DNA of 64,000 bases from Georgenia muralis (lineage in GTDB: Bacteria; Actinomycetota; Actinomycetes; Actinomycetales; Actinomycetaceae), in NCBI RefSeq assembly GCF_003814705.1, contig NZ_RKRA01000001.1:62001-126000 (forward strand). The letters run 5' to 3'. Of the stretch, positions 27,071-36,559 are shown one piece after another. The position numbers and the translations under genes were made by a program. The notes under the pieces were generated by a model. The model did not search any database, was not told the origin of the DNA, and saw only the letters and a program-made list of their open reading frames with translations. The stretch's first letter is position 1. Each line of letters opens with the position of its first letter.

Positions 27071-27901
27071 ATGCGGATCGCGACGTTCAACATCCTCCAC
27101 GGTCGGTCCTTGGCGGACGACCGGGTGGACCTGGCGCGCTTCGAGCGTGCCGTGCGCACCCTCGACGCCGACGTCCTGGCCCTGCAGGAGGTCGACCGTG
27201 ACCAGCCGCGCTCCCACGGCGCGGACCTCACGGCGATGGCGGCCGCGGCCCTCGGCGCACCGGAGCACCGCTTCGTCGCCACGATGCACGGCACGCCGGG
27301 CCTGTGGACCGCGGCGACCGGCGACGAGGCGCCGGAGGCCTCGGTGTACGGCATCGCCCTGCTCACCCGCCATCCCGTGGAGCACTGGCGGGTCCTGCAC
27401 CTGCCGGGCCCGTCCCGCCGGGTCCCCGTCCTCTTCCCGGGCCGCCGCCGGCCCGTGCTCGTCAAGGACGAGCTGCGCACCGCCGTCGCCGCCGTGGTCG
27501 CCGCCCGGGAGGGCACGTTCACCGTCGTCGCGACCCACCTGACGTTCGTGCCCGGCTGGAACGTGGCCCAGCTGCGTCACCTCGTCCGCGAGGTGCGGGG
27601 CCTGCCCCGGCCGCTCGTCCTGCTCGGGGACCTCAACATGGCAGGGGGCCGGCCGGCCCGGTACAGCGGCCTGCGCCCGCTCGTCACCGCCCCGACGTTC
27701 CCGCTGGACCGGCCGGACCAGCAGCTCGACCACATCCTCGCCGACGGGGAGATGACCGTGACGGGCGAGGGCCGGTCGCTCGACCTGGGCATGTCGGACC
27801 ACCGCGCGCTCGTCGTCGACGTCGCCCTGCCCGGACCACCCGCGGCGGGTCCGCGGGAGCCCGGCGGGCACCGAGTGGCCGGGCCGGCGCCGCGTGGCTG
27901 A
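27071..27901 (+). CDS. Endonuclease/exonuclease/phosphatase family protein
   Basis: The 276-residue protein shows the metal-dependent EEP fold: RIATFNILHG at the start, ALQEVDRDQPRS, VVATHLTFVPG, LLGDLNM, LDHILAD and SDHRALVVDV. These match the Asn, Glu, Asp and His residues of the active site. Its natural substrate (nucleic acid, sphingomyelin or inositol phosphate) is not clear. The start has a GAGGAGG just upstream. It overlaps the following gene by eight bases, and no signal peptide is visible. Confidence 0.87.
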   Translation: MRIATFNILHGRSLADDRVDLARFERAVRTLDADVLALQEVDRDQPRSHGADLTAMAAAALGAPEHRFVATMHGTPGLWTAATGDEAPEASVYGIALLTRHPVEHWRVLHLPGPSRRVPVLFPGRRRPVLVKDELRTAVAAVVAAREGTFTVVATHLTFVPGWNVAQLRHLVREVRGLPRPLVLLGDLNMAGGRPARYSGLRPLVTAPTFPLDRPDQQLDHILADGEMTVTGEGRSLDLGMSDHRALVVDVALPGPPAAGPREPGGHRVAGPAPRG

Positions 27902-28667
27902 GCCGGGGCTGGCGGACGTCGTCGCGCGCCTGCGCGCCGCGGGCAGCGTCTTCGCCGAGGAGGAGGCGGCGCTGCTCCTGGCCGCCGCACCCACCGCGGC
28001 CGAGCTCGAGGAGACCCTGGGACGCCGGGTGGCCGGCGAGCCGCTCGAGCTCGTGCTCGGCTGGGTCGACCTCGAAGGGGTGCGGGTCGCGCTCGAGGCC
28101 TCGGTCTTCGTCCCGCGCCGCCGGTCGGGCCTGCTCGTGCGGGAGGCCGCGCGCCTCGCCCGCTCCCCCGCGGTCGTGGTGGACCTGTGCTGCGGCTCGG
28201 GCGCCCTCGGTGCCGCACTGCTCGCTCGCGTGGGCGGGCTCGACCTCCACGCCGCGGACGTCGACCCCGCAGCCGTGCGGTGCGCGCGCCGCAACCTCGG
28301 CCCGACGGCCACGGTGCACCGCGGGGACCTCTTCGCGGCGCTGCCGCGCGAGCTGGCCGGGCGGGTCGGGCTCGTCCTGGCGAACGCGCCGTACGTCCCC
28401 ACCCGGGAGATCGCGACGATGCCGCCGGAGGCACGCGACCACGAGCCGCTCGTCGCCCTCGACGGCGGTGCGGACGGGCTCGACGTCCACCGCCGCATCG
28501 CCGCGGACGCCGGTGCCTGGCTCGCCCCCGGTGGCCACCTCGTGCTCGAGACGAGTGCCCGGCAGGCGGCGCGCACGGCCGCCCTGGTGGCGGCGGCGGG
28601 GCTGGCCGCCCGGGTCGTCCGCGACGCGGACCTGGACGCGACGGTGGTCGTCGGCACCGCTCGCTAG
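27894..28667 (+). CDS. Putative protein N5-glutamine methyltransferase (PrmC/HemK-like)
   Basis: The 257-residue protein has a class I SAM-methyltransferase fold: VVDLCCGSGALGAALLA is the SAM-binding motif I. The catalytic NPPY position reads NAPYVP. The change of the first Pro to Ala is seen in a paralogous actinobacterial group distinct from true PrmC. A basic YggS-type gene follows 10 bases later. The GTG start lies inside the previous gene. Substrate is not known. Confidence 0.83.
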   Translation: MAEPGLADVVARLRAAGSVFAEEEAALLLAAAPTAAELEETLGRRVAGEPLELVLGWVDLEGVRVALEASVFVPRRRSGLLVREAARLARSPAVVVDLCCGSGALGAALLARVGGLDLHAADVDPAAVRCARRNLGPTATVHRGDLFAALPRELAGRVGLVLANAPYVPTREIATMPPEARDHEPLVALDGGADGLDVHRRIAADAGAWLAPGGHLVLETSARQAARTAALVAAAGLAARVVRDADLDATVVVGTAR

Positions 28668-28677
28668 GGTGCCAGGG

Positions 28678-29418
28678 ATGGACGAGGACCTCCCCGCGCG
28701 CCTCGCGGCCGTGCGCGACCGGATCGCCGGCGCCTGCGCCGCCGCCGGCCGCGACCCCGGCGAGGTCCGGCTCCTGCTGGCGGTCAAGACACAGCCGGTG
28801 AGCGCGATCCTCGCGGCGCTCGGCGCGGGGGCGGACCTGCTCGGGCACAACCGCGCCCAGGAGCTCGAGGCCACCGGCCCCGCCCTCGACGCACCGGGGG
28901 TGCCGCGGCACGAGATGCACTTCATCGGTCGCCTGCAGACCAACAAGGTCAACCAGGTGCTGCGGTGGGCCACCTGCGTCGAGACGGTCGACTCGGCCCG
29001 CCTGGCGGAGCGTCTCGACCGGGCGGTGGCCGCCGGCACGGGGGCCGACGGGACCCCGCCCGGAGCGCTCGACGTCCTCGTCCAGGTCAACACCTCCGGG
29101 GAGGACACCAAGTCGGGCGTGGACCCCGGCGGCGCGCTCGCGCTGGCGGCCCTGGTGGGCGGGCTGCCGCACCTGCGCCTCGGCGGCCTCATGACCGTCG
29201 GGGCCCGCTCCGCCGACCCCGACGTCGTGCGGCGCTCCTACGACCTCCTGGCCGAGGTGCGCGCGGCGGTGCTCGCCTCGGGCGAGCCCGGCACCTCCGG
29301 GGCCACCGAGCTGAGCATGGGGATGAGCGGGGACCTCGAGCCCGCCGTCGCCGCCGGCGCGACGATCGTCCGGGTGGGGACCGCCGTCTTCGGCGCCCGC
29401 GATCAGGGCACCCGGTAG
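28678..29418 (+). CDS. YggS-family PLP-binding protein
   Basis: The 246-residue protein has the single-domain alanine-racemase-like barrel of the YggS family: LLLAVKTQPVSAI with the PLP lysine, LGHNRAQEL, HFIGRLQTNKVN, VLVQVNTSGEDTKSG, and ELSMGMSGDLEPAV near the end. YggS proteins keep PLP levels balanced and affect amino acid and keto acid pools. The ATG has TAGGGT at 28665-28670, seven bases upstream. It usually lies near ftsZ; here it is away from that cluster. Its 3' end overlaps the convergent lplA-like gene by 16 bases. Confidence 0.92.
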   Translation: MDEDLPARLAAVRDRIAGACAAAGRDPGEVRLLLAVKTQPVSAILAALGAGADLLGHNRAQELEATGPALDAPGVPRHEMHFIGRLQTNKVNQVLRWATCVETVDSARLAERLDRAVAAGTGADGTPPGALDVLVQVNTSGEDTKSGVDPGGALALAALVGGLPHLRLGGLMTVGARSADPDVVRRSYDLLAEVRAAVLASGEPGTSGATELSMGMSGDLEPAVAAGATIVRVGTAVFGARDQGTR

Positions 29419-30452
29419 GTCCACTCCGGCGCGAGGAACTTGCTGTGCACGAGCTCCTCGGCCCGGTCGAGCTCCGCAGCCCGGTAGTCCGACTCCTGCG
29501 TGCGGTACCGGCCCCGGAAGTGGTCGAGGAAGGAGTCGATGATCGCCTCGCGCGAGAGCCCGGTCTGCGAGCGCATGGGGTCCACCCGCTTGTTCGCGCT
29601 GCGGATCCCCTTGTCGGAGAGCTTCTCGCGGCCGATGCGCAGGACGTCGAGCATCTTGTCGGCGTCGATGTCGTAGCTCATCGTCACGTGGTGCAGCACG
29701 ACCCCGGAGGCGAACCGCTTCTGGGCGGCGCCGCCGATCTTGCCCTGGTCCGAGGCGATGTCGTTGAGCGGGACGTACCGCGCCCGCACCCCCACCTCCG
29801 CGAGCGCACCGAGCACCCAGTCGTCGAGGAAGGCGTAGGAGCGCTCGAAGCTGAGCCCCTCCACCAGGGACTCGGGGACCACGAGGGAGTAGGTGATGCA
29901 GTTCCCGGCCTCCATGAACATCGCGCCACCGCCGGAGATCCGGCGCACCACGGACATGCCGTGCCGCTCGAGGGCCTCGGTGTCCACCTCGTTGCGCACG
30001 GACTGGAACGAGCCGATGACCACCAGGGGGGCGTCCCACTCCCAGATCCGCATCGTCGGGCCGCGGCGCCCGGCGGCGACCTCCTCGGGGATCACCTGGT
30101 CGAGGGCGACGTGCATGGCGGGGTGCATCGGGCCGCCGTGGATGACGTCGAAGGTGTGGTCCGACCAGCTGGTGGCGTGCCCGAGGGCGCGGCGCACCGC
30201 GATGCCCACCGCCTCGGGGGTGAAGCCGACGAGGCTCGCGCCGGGGCGCAGCGACCGGGTGATGGCCGCGGCGAGGTCGTCCGCCGACGCCGTGACGGGC
30301 GCCCCGTCCAGGGCTCCGTTGATGTCGTCCAGGGCGGCGTCGGGCTCGAGGAAGAAGTCTCCCGAGAGCCGTGCGCCGCTCAGGCGCTCCTCGACGACGT
30401 CGACGTCGACCGCGACGAGCTTGCCGCCGGGCACCTTGTACTCACCATGCAC
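29403..30452 (-). CDS. Lipoate-protein ligase family protein with N-terminal accessory domain
   Basis: The 349-residue protein has the catalytic biotin/lipoate ligase domain in its C-terminal two thirds: RRISGGGAMFMEAGN, then LNDIASDQGKIGGAAQKR with the active lysine. The first 90 residues (HGEYKVPGGKLVAVDVDV and GDFFLEP) resemble the accessory domain that follows the catalytic domain in Escherichia coli LplA, so the order appears swapped. It would attach lipoyl groups to 2-oxoacid dehydrogenase subunits. The GTG start has TAGGGT at 30460-30465, seven bases upstream. It follows cimA after 35 bases. Confidence 0.82.
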   Translation of the reverse strand: MHGEYKVPGGKLVAVDVDVVEERLSGARLSGDFFLEPDAALDDINGALDGAPVTASADDLAAAITRSLRPGASLVGFTPEAVGIAVRRALGHATSWSDHTFDVIHGGPMHPAMHVALDQVIPEEVAAGRRGPTMRIWEWDAPLVVIGSFQSVRNEVDTEALERHGMSVVRRISGGGAMFMEAGNCITYSLVVPESLVEGLSFERSYAFLDDWVLGALAEVGVRARYVPLNDIASDQGKIGGAAQKRFASGVVLHHVTMSYDIDADKMLDVLRIGREKLSDKGIRSANKRVDPMRSQTGLSREAIIDSFLDHFRGRYRTQESDYRAAELDRAEELVHSKFLAPEWTYRVP

Positions 30453-30487
30453 GGCGACCACCCTATCGGCGCGGCCGGGGCAGCCTC

Positions 30488-32119
30488 TCAGCGCGGCTCG
30501 ACGCCGTGGTGGAGCAGACCCCAGGTGACGGCCTCGGTCAGAGCCTCCCAGCTCGCCTCGATGATGTTCGTCCCCACCCCCACGGTGGACCAGCTGCGCA
30601 CGGAGTCCGACGTCTCGATGAGCACCCGGATGGTCGCGTCGGTGCCCTGCTGGGTGTCGAGGATGCGCACCTTGTAGTCGATGAGCTCGAAGTCCTCGAT
30701 CTCGGGGTAGGTGCCCACGAGCGCGGCGCGCAGCGCGTGGTCGAGGGCGTTGACCGGACCGTTGCCCTCCCCGGTGCTGACCATCCGCCCGTGGCCCGTG
30801 CGCAGCTTCACCGTCGCCTCGGAGTCGACGGTGCCGTCCCGCCCGGGCCGGTGCTCGACGAAGGTGCGCCAGCTCTCGACCTCGAAGTAGCGCGGTGCCC
30901 TGCCGTCGAGCTCCTCGCGCAGCAGGAGCTCGAAGGAGGCGTCCGCGGCGTCGAAGGTGTACCCCTGCGCCTCGGCGTCCTTGACCCGTTGGGTCACGCG
31001 TCCCAGCAGCTCCGAGCGCCCGGACAGGTCGAAGCCGAGCTCGCGGCCCTTGAGCTCGATCGACGCCCGCCCGGCCATCTCCGAGACGAGCATGCGCATG
31101 TCGTTGCCGACGGCGGTGGGGTCGATGTGCTGGTAGAGGTCCGGGTCGACCCGGATCGCGGAGGCGTGCAGTCCCGCCTTGTGTGCGAAGGCCGACGCAC
31201 CCACGTAGGGCTGGCGGCCGTACGGGCTGATGTTGGTGATCTCCGAGACGGCGTGGGCGACGCGGCTGGCCTCGGCGAGCCCGGCCCCGTCCAGGACCGG
31301 CGTGTCGAGCTTGAGCTGGAGGTTCGCGACGCAGGTGAGCAGGTCGGCGTTGCCGGTCCGCTCGCCGTACCCGTTGACGGTGCCCTGGACGTGCCCGGCG
31401 CCGGCGGCCACCGCGGCGAGGGTGTTCGCGACCGCGCAGCCGGAGTCGTTGTGCGCGTGCATCCCCAGCCGCCCGGTCGTCGCGGCCCGGACCTCGCCGA
31501 CGACCTGGGCGACCCAGTCGGGCAGCATCCCGCCGTTGGTGTCGCACAGCACGACCGTCTCGGCCCCGGCCTCGAACGCCGTCCGCACGCACCGCAGGGC
31601 GTAGTCGGGGTCGAAGCGGTAGCCGTCGAAGAAGTGCTCGGCGTCGACGACGACCTCCCGGCCCAGGCCCACGAGGTGGCGCACGGTCTCGCCGATCATC
31701 CGCAGGTTCTCCTCGCCGGTGGTGCGCAGCGCGCGCTCGACGTGGCGCACGTCGCTCTTGGCGACGAGGGTGACGACCGGCGCCTCGGACTCGACGAGGG
31801 CGCGCACCTGGGCGTCCTCCGCCGGCAGCGCGCCGGGCTTGCAGGTGGCCCCGAAGGCGGCCAGGCGTGCGTGGCGCAGGTCGAGCTCCTTGGCGGCCCG
31901 GGCGAAGAACTCGGTGTCCTTCGGGATCGCGCCCGGCCAGCCACCCTCGATGTAGTCCACGCCGAGCTCGTCGAGCAGGGCGGCGATGGCGAGCTTGTCC
32001 GCGACGGAGAGGTTCATCCCCTCCTGCTGGGCGCCGTCGCGCAGCGTCGTGTCGTAGACCTGGACCGTCGTGGCCGGGCCGGCGCTCGGCGCGGCGGGGG
32101 CGGCTGCGGTGCTGGACAT
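30488..32119 (-). CDS. cimA: Citramalate synthase
   Basis: CimA condenses pyruvate and acetyl-CoA to citramalate, making 2-oxobutyrate for isoleucine without threonine. The 543-residue protein has the HMG-CoA-lyase-like barrel: [46 protein letters not shown] and [12 protein letters not shown]-terminal LeuA-type regulatory domain follows (about residues 400-530), where isoleucine usually inhibits. GAGGAG precedes the ATG. LeuCD and LeuB, present in the window, act on the product. The leader upstream has an attenuator and a Leu-Ile-Ile peptide. Confidence 0.92.
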   Translation of the reverse strand: MSSTAAAPAAPSAGPATTVQVYDTTLRDGAQQEGMNLSVADKLAIAALLDELGVDYIEGGWPGAIPKDTEFFARAAKELDLRHARLAAFGATCKPGALPAEDAQVRALVESEAPVVTLVAKSDVRHVERALRTTGEENLRMIGETVRHLVGLGREVVVDAEHFFDGYRFDPDYALRCVRTAFEAGAETVVLCDTNGGMLPDWVAQVVGEVRAATTGRLGMHAHNDSGCAVANTLAAVAAGAGHVQGTVNGYGERTGNADLLTCVANLQLKLDTPVLDGAGLAEASRVAHAVSEITNISPYGRQPYVGASAFAHKAGLHASAIRVDPDLYQHIDPTAVGNDMRMLVSEMAGRASIELKGRELGFDLSGRSELLGRVTQRVKDAEAQGYTFDAADASFELLLREELDGRAPRYFEVESWRTFVEHRPGRDGTVDSEATVKLRTGHGRMVSTGEGNGPVNALDHALRAALVGTYPEIEDFELIDYKVRILDTQQGTDATIRVLIETSDSVRSWSTVGVGTNIIEASWEALTEAVTWGLLHHGVEPR

Positions 32120-32236
32120 GTGAACTCCTCGAGGGCCGGTCGGGCGACGTGGTCCCAGCTCGTTCCGGCGGCGGTGGTGCCGGTACCGGTGCTGCCGGTC
32201 CTCCCCGGCAACCGTTGCCGGGTGGTCCCCAGCAAC

Positions 32237-32292
32237 AAAAAAACCTCCCGGGGTACGGGAGGTTGCGCATCGGGCGGGTGTGCCTGATGCGC
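32237..32292 (-). promoter_or_regulatory. Attenuator of cimA: hairpin plus intrinsic terminator
   Basis: On the minus strand a GCGCATC/GATGCGC hairpin (32265-32271 with 32286-32292) is directly followed by a 9-bp stem AACCTCCCG...CGGGAGGTT (32242-32264) and seven T residues (32237-32243). The terminator lies between the leader peptide and cimA. The 5' arm of the first hairpin starts at the leader stop codon. I could not identify a clear competing antiterminator fold, so the switching details are uncertain. Confidence 0.75.
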
Positions 32293-32321
32293 TAGCCGAT
32301 AATGAGCTGGGACTGCGTCAC
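32292..32321 (-). CDS. Leader peptide MTQSQLIIG for cimA attenuation
   Basis: A GTG start gives nine residues, MTQSQLIIG, ending in TAG. Three of the nine are consecutive branched-chain residues (Leu-Ile-Ile), which fits ribosome stalling when leucine or isoleucine is scarce. A CACACT at 32329-32334 lies seven bases upstream, a weak match to the leaderless -10 pattern. A hairpin and an intrinsic terminator follow immediately. I infer ribosome-mediated control of cimA by branched-chain amino acids. Confidence 0.65.
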   Translation of the reverse strand: MTQSQLIIG

Positions 32322-32478
32322 GTCCGCCAGTGTGCCACATCGCCGGCGGCGTGTGGACGGGTGCGCCCACATCGTGGACCGGCAGGGTGGCCCCCGTGCC
32401 TACGCCCGGCCGAGCGCCCGGTCGGGGACAGGCGGAGTCGCCGAGCGCCTCGCCGGACCCCACGAGAGGGCTGCGGGG

Positions 32479-33636
32479 TCACACGAGCCGGTACATCCAC
32501 TCGTGCGGGTCCGGACGGCGGCCGTACTGGATCTCGGTGAGCGTGCCGTAGAGCTCGCGCGTGGTCTCCCCCGGGGCGCCGTCGGCGACCGTGACGTCGA
32601 AGTCGGCGCCGGCGAGCCGGCCGATCGGCGTGATGACCGCGGCCGTCCCGCAGGCGAAGAGCTCGCGCACCGCCCCGGAGCGGATCTGCTCGAGCAGGGC
32701 CGTGAGGGTGATCGTCTCCTCGCGGACCTCCCGCCCGGCGTCGCGCAGGAGCTGCAGGATCGACCCGCGGGTGCCGCCCTCGAGGATGGTGCCCGTCAGC
32801 GCCGGGGTGCGCACCGCGCCGTCGGCGTCGACGACGACGACGTTCATCCCGCCCAGCTCCTCGAGCTGCGTGCCGGTGGCCGCGTCGAGGAAGCACACCT
32901 GCTCGAACCCCTTGGCGTAGGCCTCCTGCTGGGGCAGGAGCGACGCGGCGTAGTTGCCACCGGTCTTGGCCGCACCCGTCCCGCCGGGGCCGACACGGTG
33001 GAAGTCCTGCGAGACCCAGATCGAGACCGGGGTGAAGCCGTGCGGGAAGTACGGGCCCACGGGCGAGGCGATGACGAGGTAGTCGATCTCGTGCGCGGCC
33101 CGGACCCCGAGGAAGGCCTCGGTCGCCACCATGAACGGGCGCAGGTAGAGGCTCGAGCCCTCGGAGCCGGGCACCCAGCGCTCGTCGGCCGCCACGAGCG
33201 CGGCGAGCGAGCCGACGAAGTCCTCCTCGGGCAGCTCGGGCAGGGCCAGGCGACGGGCGGAGGCGTTGAACCGGGCGGCGTTGAAGCCGGGCCGGAAGGT
33301 CCAGACCGACCCGTCGTCGTGCCGGTAGGCCTTGAGCCCCTCGAACACCTCCTGGCCGTAGTGGAGCACGGCGGCGGCCGGGGAGATCGTCAGCGGCCCG
33401 AAGGCCTCGGTGCGCCGGTCGTGCCAGCCACGCTCCGGCGTCCAGCGGGCGCGGCCCATGTGGTCGGTGAACGCGACCCCGAAGGAGAGCTTGCCCATGA
33501 CCTCGCCGTGCGCGTCGGCGGCGGCCGGGGCCGCGTTGGGGGTCAGCGGGAACCGCTTCGCCACCTCCGCGGCGGGCGGGAGCTGGGCGGCGGAGAGCCC
33601 GGTGAGGGTGGCGACCTGCTCGGACGAGGTGCTCAT
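32479..33636 (-). CDS. ilvE: Branched-chain amino acid aminotransferase
   Basis: IlvE transfers the amino group between glutamate and the 2-oxoacids of Val, Leu and Ile. The 385-residue protein is fold-type IV PLP: HYGQEVFEGLKAYR and FNASARRLALP in the N-terminal half, the lysine in GAAKTGGNYAAS, EELGGMNVVVVD, and TLTEIQYGRRPDPHEW at the end. I chose the ATG at 33636, preceded by an AGAAGG site. It starts 133 bases after leuB and ends about 160 bases before the cimA leader peptide. Confidence 0.94.
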   Translation of the reverse strand: MSTSSEQVATLTGLSAAQLPPAAEVAKRFPLTPNAAPAAADAHGEVMGKLSFGVAFTDHMGRARWTPERGWHDRRTEAFGPLTISPAAAVLHYGQEVFEGLKAYRHDDGSVWTFRPGFNAARFNASARRLALPELPEEDFVGSLAALVAADERWVPGSEGSSLYLRPFMVATEAFLGVRAAHEIDYLVIASPVGPYFPHGFTPVSIWVSQDFHRVGPGGTGAAKTGGNYAASLLPQQEAYAKGFEQVCFLDAATGTQLEELGGMNVVVVDADGAVRTPALTGTILEGGTRGSILQLLRDAGREVREETITLTALLEQIRSGAVRELFACGTAAVITPIGRLAGADFDVTVADGAPGETTRELYGTLTEIQYGRRPDPHEWMYRLV

Positions 33637-33769
33637 GGTGACCTTCTCGGCTGGGATCAGTTCTCGGGGACGACGGTAGCGCCGCCCGGCCCGTCGCCGC
33701 GGTCGGCGGACGGGCCCGGTGCTCGGCGGGCGGTGACGGGTGCGCGCGCCGGGGGCAGCGGCGCGCGCG

Positions 33770-34813
33770 TCAGGACCGTACTCGGGCCGCCAGCGCGTCG
33801 CCGACCTGCGAGGTCGACCGGGTCGTGCCGTCCCGGCCGGCGATGTCCGCGGCGACGGCATCGGAGATCCGGCGCGCCTCGTCGCCGAGGCCGAGGTGCT
33901 CGAGCAGGAGCGCGACCGAGAGCACCGTGGCGGTGGGGTCGGCCTTGGCCTGGCCCGCGATGTCCGGGGCGGAGCCGTGGACCGGCTCGAACATCGACGG
34001 CGTCGTCCGGTCGGGGTTGATGTTCCCCGAGGCGGCCAGCCCGATGCCGCCGGTGATGGCGGCGGCCAGGTCGGTGAGGATGTCGCCGAACAGGTTGTCG
34101 GTGACGATGACGTCGAACCGGGCGGGGTCGGTGACGAGGTAGATCGTCGCGGCGTCGACGTGGGCGTAGTCCACCGCGACGTCGGGGAACTCGGCCGCGA
34201 CCGCCTCGACGGTGCGCCGCCACAGGTGGCCGGCGTGGACGAGCACGTTGTGCTTGTGCACGAGGGTCAGCTTCTTGCGCGGCCGGGCCTGGGCGCGGGC
34301 GAAGGCGTCGCGCACCACCCGCTCGACGCCGTAGGCGGTGTTGACCGAGACCTCGTTGGCCACCTCGTGGGGGGTCCCGGCGCGGATCGCGCCGCCGTTG
34401 CCCACGTAGGGGCCCTCGGTGCCCTCACGGACGACGACGAAGTCGATCTCGCCCGGGCGGGCGAGCGGCGTGGGCACACCCGGGTAGAGCGTGGAGGGAC
34501 GCAGGTTGACGTAGTGGTCCAGCGCGAAGCGCAGCTTCAGCAGCAGGCCGCGCTCGAGCACGCCCGAGGGCACCGAGGGGTCGCCGATCGCGCCGAGGAG
34601 GATCGCGTCGTGGTCGGCGATCGCCTCGAGGTCCGCGTCGGTGAGCGTCTCGCCGGTCCGGTGCCAGCGGGCCGCGCCGAGGTCGAACGGGGTCTGCTCG
34701 ACCTGGACGTCGGAGCCGTCGAGCACGGCGCCGAGGACCTTCAGACCCTCCGCGACCACCTCCGGGCCGATGCCGTCCCCTGCCACCACCGCGAGCCTGA
34801 TCGTGCGCGTCAT
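33770..34813 (-). CDS. leuB: 3-isopropylmalate dehydrogenase
   Basis: LeuB oxidises and decarboxylates 3-isopropylmalate to 2-oxoisocaproate and also the methylmalate made via CimA. The 347-residue protein has [16 protein letters not shown] at the start, [29 protein letters not shown], and [20 protein letters not shown], the NAD and metal segments of the family. The ATG follows TAGGTT (34820-34825) by six bases, so leuB probably has its own leaderless promoter. A strong palindrome separates it from ilvC. serA, often found here in relatives, is absent. Confidence 0.95.
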   Translation of the reverse strand: MTRTIRLAVVAGDGIGPEVVAEGLKVLGAVLDGSDVQVEQTPFDLGAARWHRTGETLTDADLEAIADHDAILLGAIGDPSVPSGVLERGLLLKLRFALDHYVNLRPSTLYPGVPTPLARPGEIDFVVVREGTEGPYVGNGGAIRAGTPHEVANEVSVNTAYGVERVVRDAFARAQARPRKKLTLVHKHNVLVHAGHLWRRTVEAVAAEFPDVAVDYAHVDAATIYLVTDPARFDVIVTDNLFGDILTDLAAAITGGIGLAASGNINPDRTTPSMFEPVHGSAPDIAGQAKADPTATVLSVALLLEHLGLGDEARRISDAVAADIAGRDGTTRSTSQVGDALAARVRS

Positions 34814-34873
34814 GCTGCGAACCTACCGGCGTTGTCCACCACGTGATACCTCAGTCTCATGAATTGGAACGGG

Positions 34874-34903
34874 GCGGCGCCGCCCCGGCCGGGGCGGCGC
34901 CGC
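34874..34903. terminator. Perfect GC palindrome between ilvC and leuB
   Basis: A perfect 15-bp inverted repeat without a loop (arms begin GCGGCGCCGCCCCGG) lies 11 bases after the ilvC stop. It probably ends or slows transcription from ilvBNC, allowing leuB to use its own promoter. There is no T run. Confidence 0.6.
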
Positions 34904-34914
34904 GACCGACCGGG

Positions 34915-36021
<1,107 letters not shown>

Positions 36022-36546
36022 TCACGCGGTCCGGACGGCCCGCTCCACCGCCCGGTCGGTCATCGAGCGCGACCCCCGGGCGATGGCGACAGCGCCGGAC
36101 TGGACGATCTCACGGATGCCGTGCGGCTCGAGGGCGGTGAGCAGGGCGCGGATCTTGCCGTCGCCACCGGTCGCCTCGATCGTCACGGCGTCGGGAGCGA
36201 CGTCGACGACGTGCGCGCGGAAGAGCTCGACGACCTGCAGGACGGCAGTGCGGGAGGCGTCGTCGGCGCGCACCTTGACCAGGAGGAGCTCGCGCTGGAC
36301 GGAGGAGTCCGGCTCGAGCTCGACGATCTTGAGCACGTTGACGAGCTTGTTGAGCTGCTTGGTCACCTGCTCCAGCGGCAGCTCGGCGGCGTCGACGACG
36401 ACGGTGATCCGGGAGATCTCCGGGTGCTCGGTCGGCCCCACCGCCAGGGAGTGGATGTTGAAGGCGCGTCGGGCGAACAGGGCCGCGACGCGGGTGAGCA
36501 CGCCGGGCTTGTTCTCGACGAGGACCGAGAGGGTGTGCTTGCTCAT
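36022..36546 (-). CDS. ilvN: Acetolactate synthase small (regulatory) subunit
   Basis: IlvN binds IlvB and confers valine feedback control. The 174-residue protein has an N-terminal ACT domain (LSVLVENKPGVLTRVAALFARRAFNIHSLAVGPTE, first 40 residues) and a C-terminal domain ending ARGSRSMTDRA. AGGAG precedes the ATG, which lies 13 bases after the ilvB stop, so the two are made together. Confidence 0.96.
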   Translation of the reverse strand: MSKHTLSVLVENKPGVLTRVAALFARRAFNIHSLAVGPTEHPEISRITVVVDAAELPLEQVTKQLNKLVNVLKIVELEPDSSVQRELLLVKVRADDASRTAVLQVVELFRAHVVDVAPDAVTIEATGGDGKIRALLTALEPHGIREIVQSGAVAIARGSRSMTDRAVERAVRTA

Positions 36547-36559
36547 GGGTGGCTCCTGC

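Noticed and set aside
34811-34861. A 16-codon minus-strand frame ([16 protein letters not shown]) whose stop overlaps the leuB ATG
   Set aside because: It has Leu and Val-Val but no hairpin or terminator, and leuB has its own TAGGTT box six bases from its start, inside this frame.
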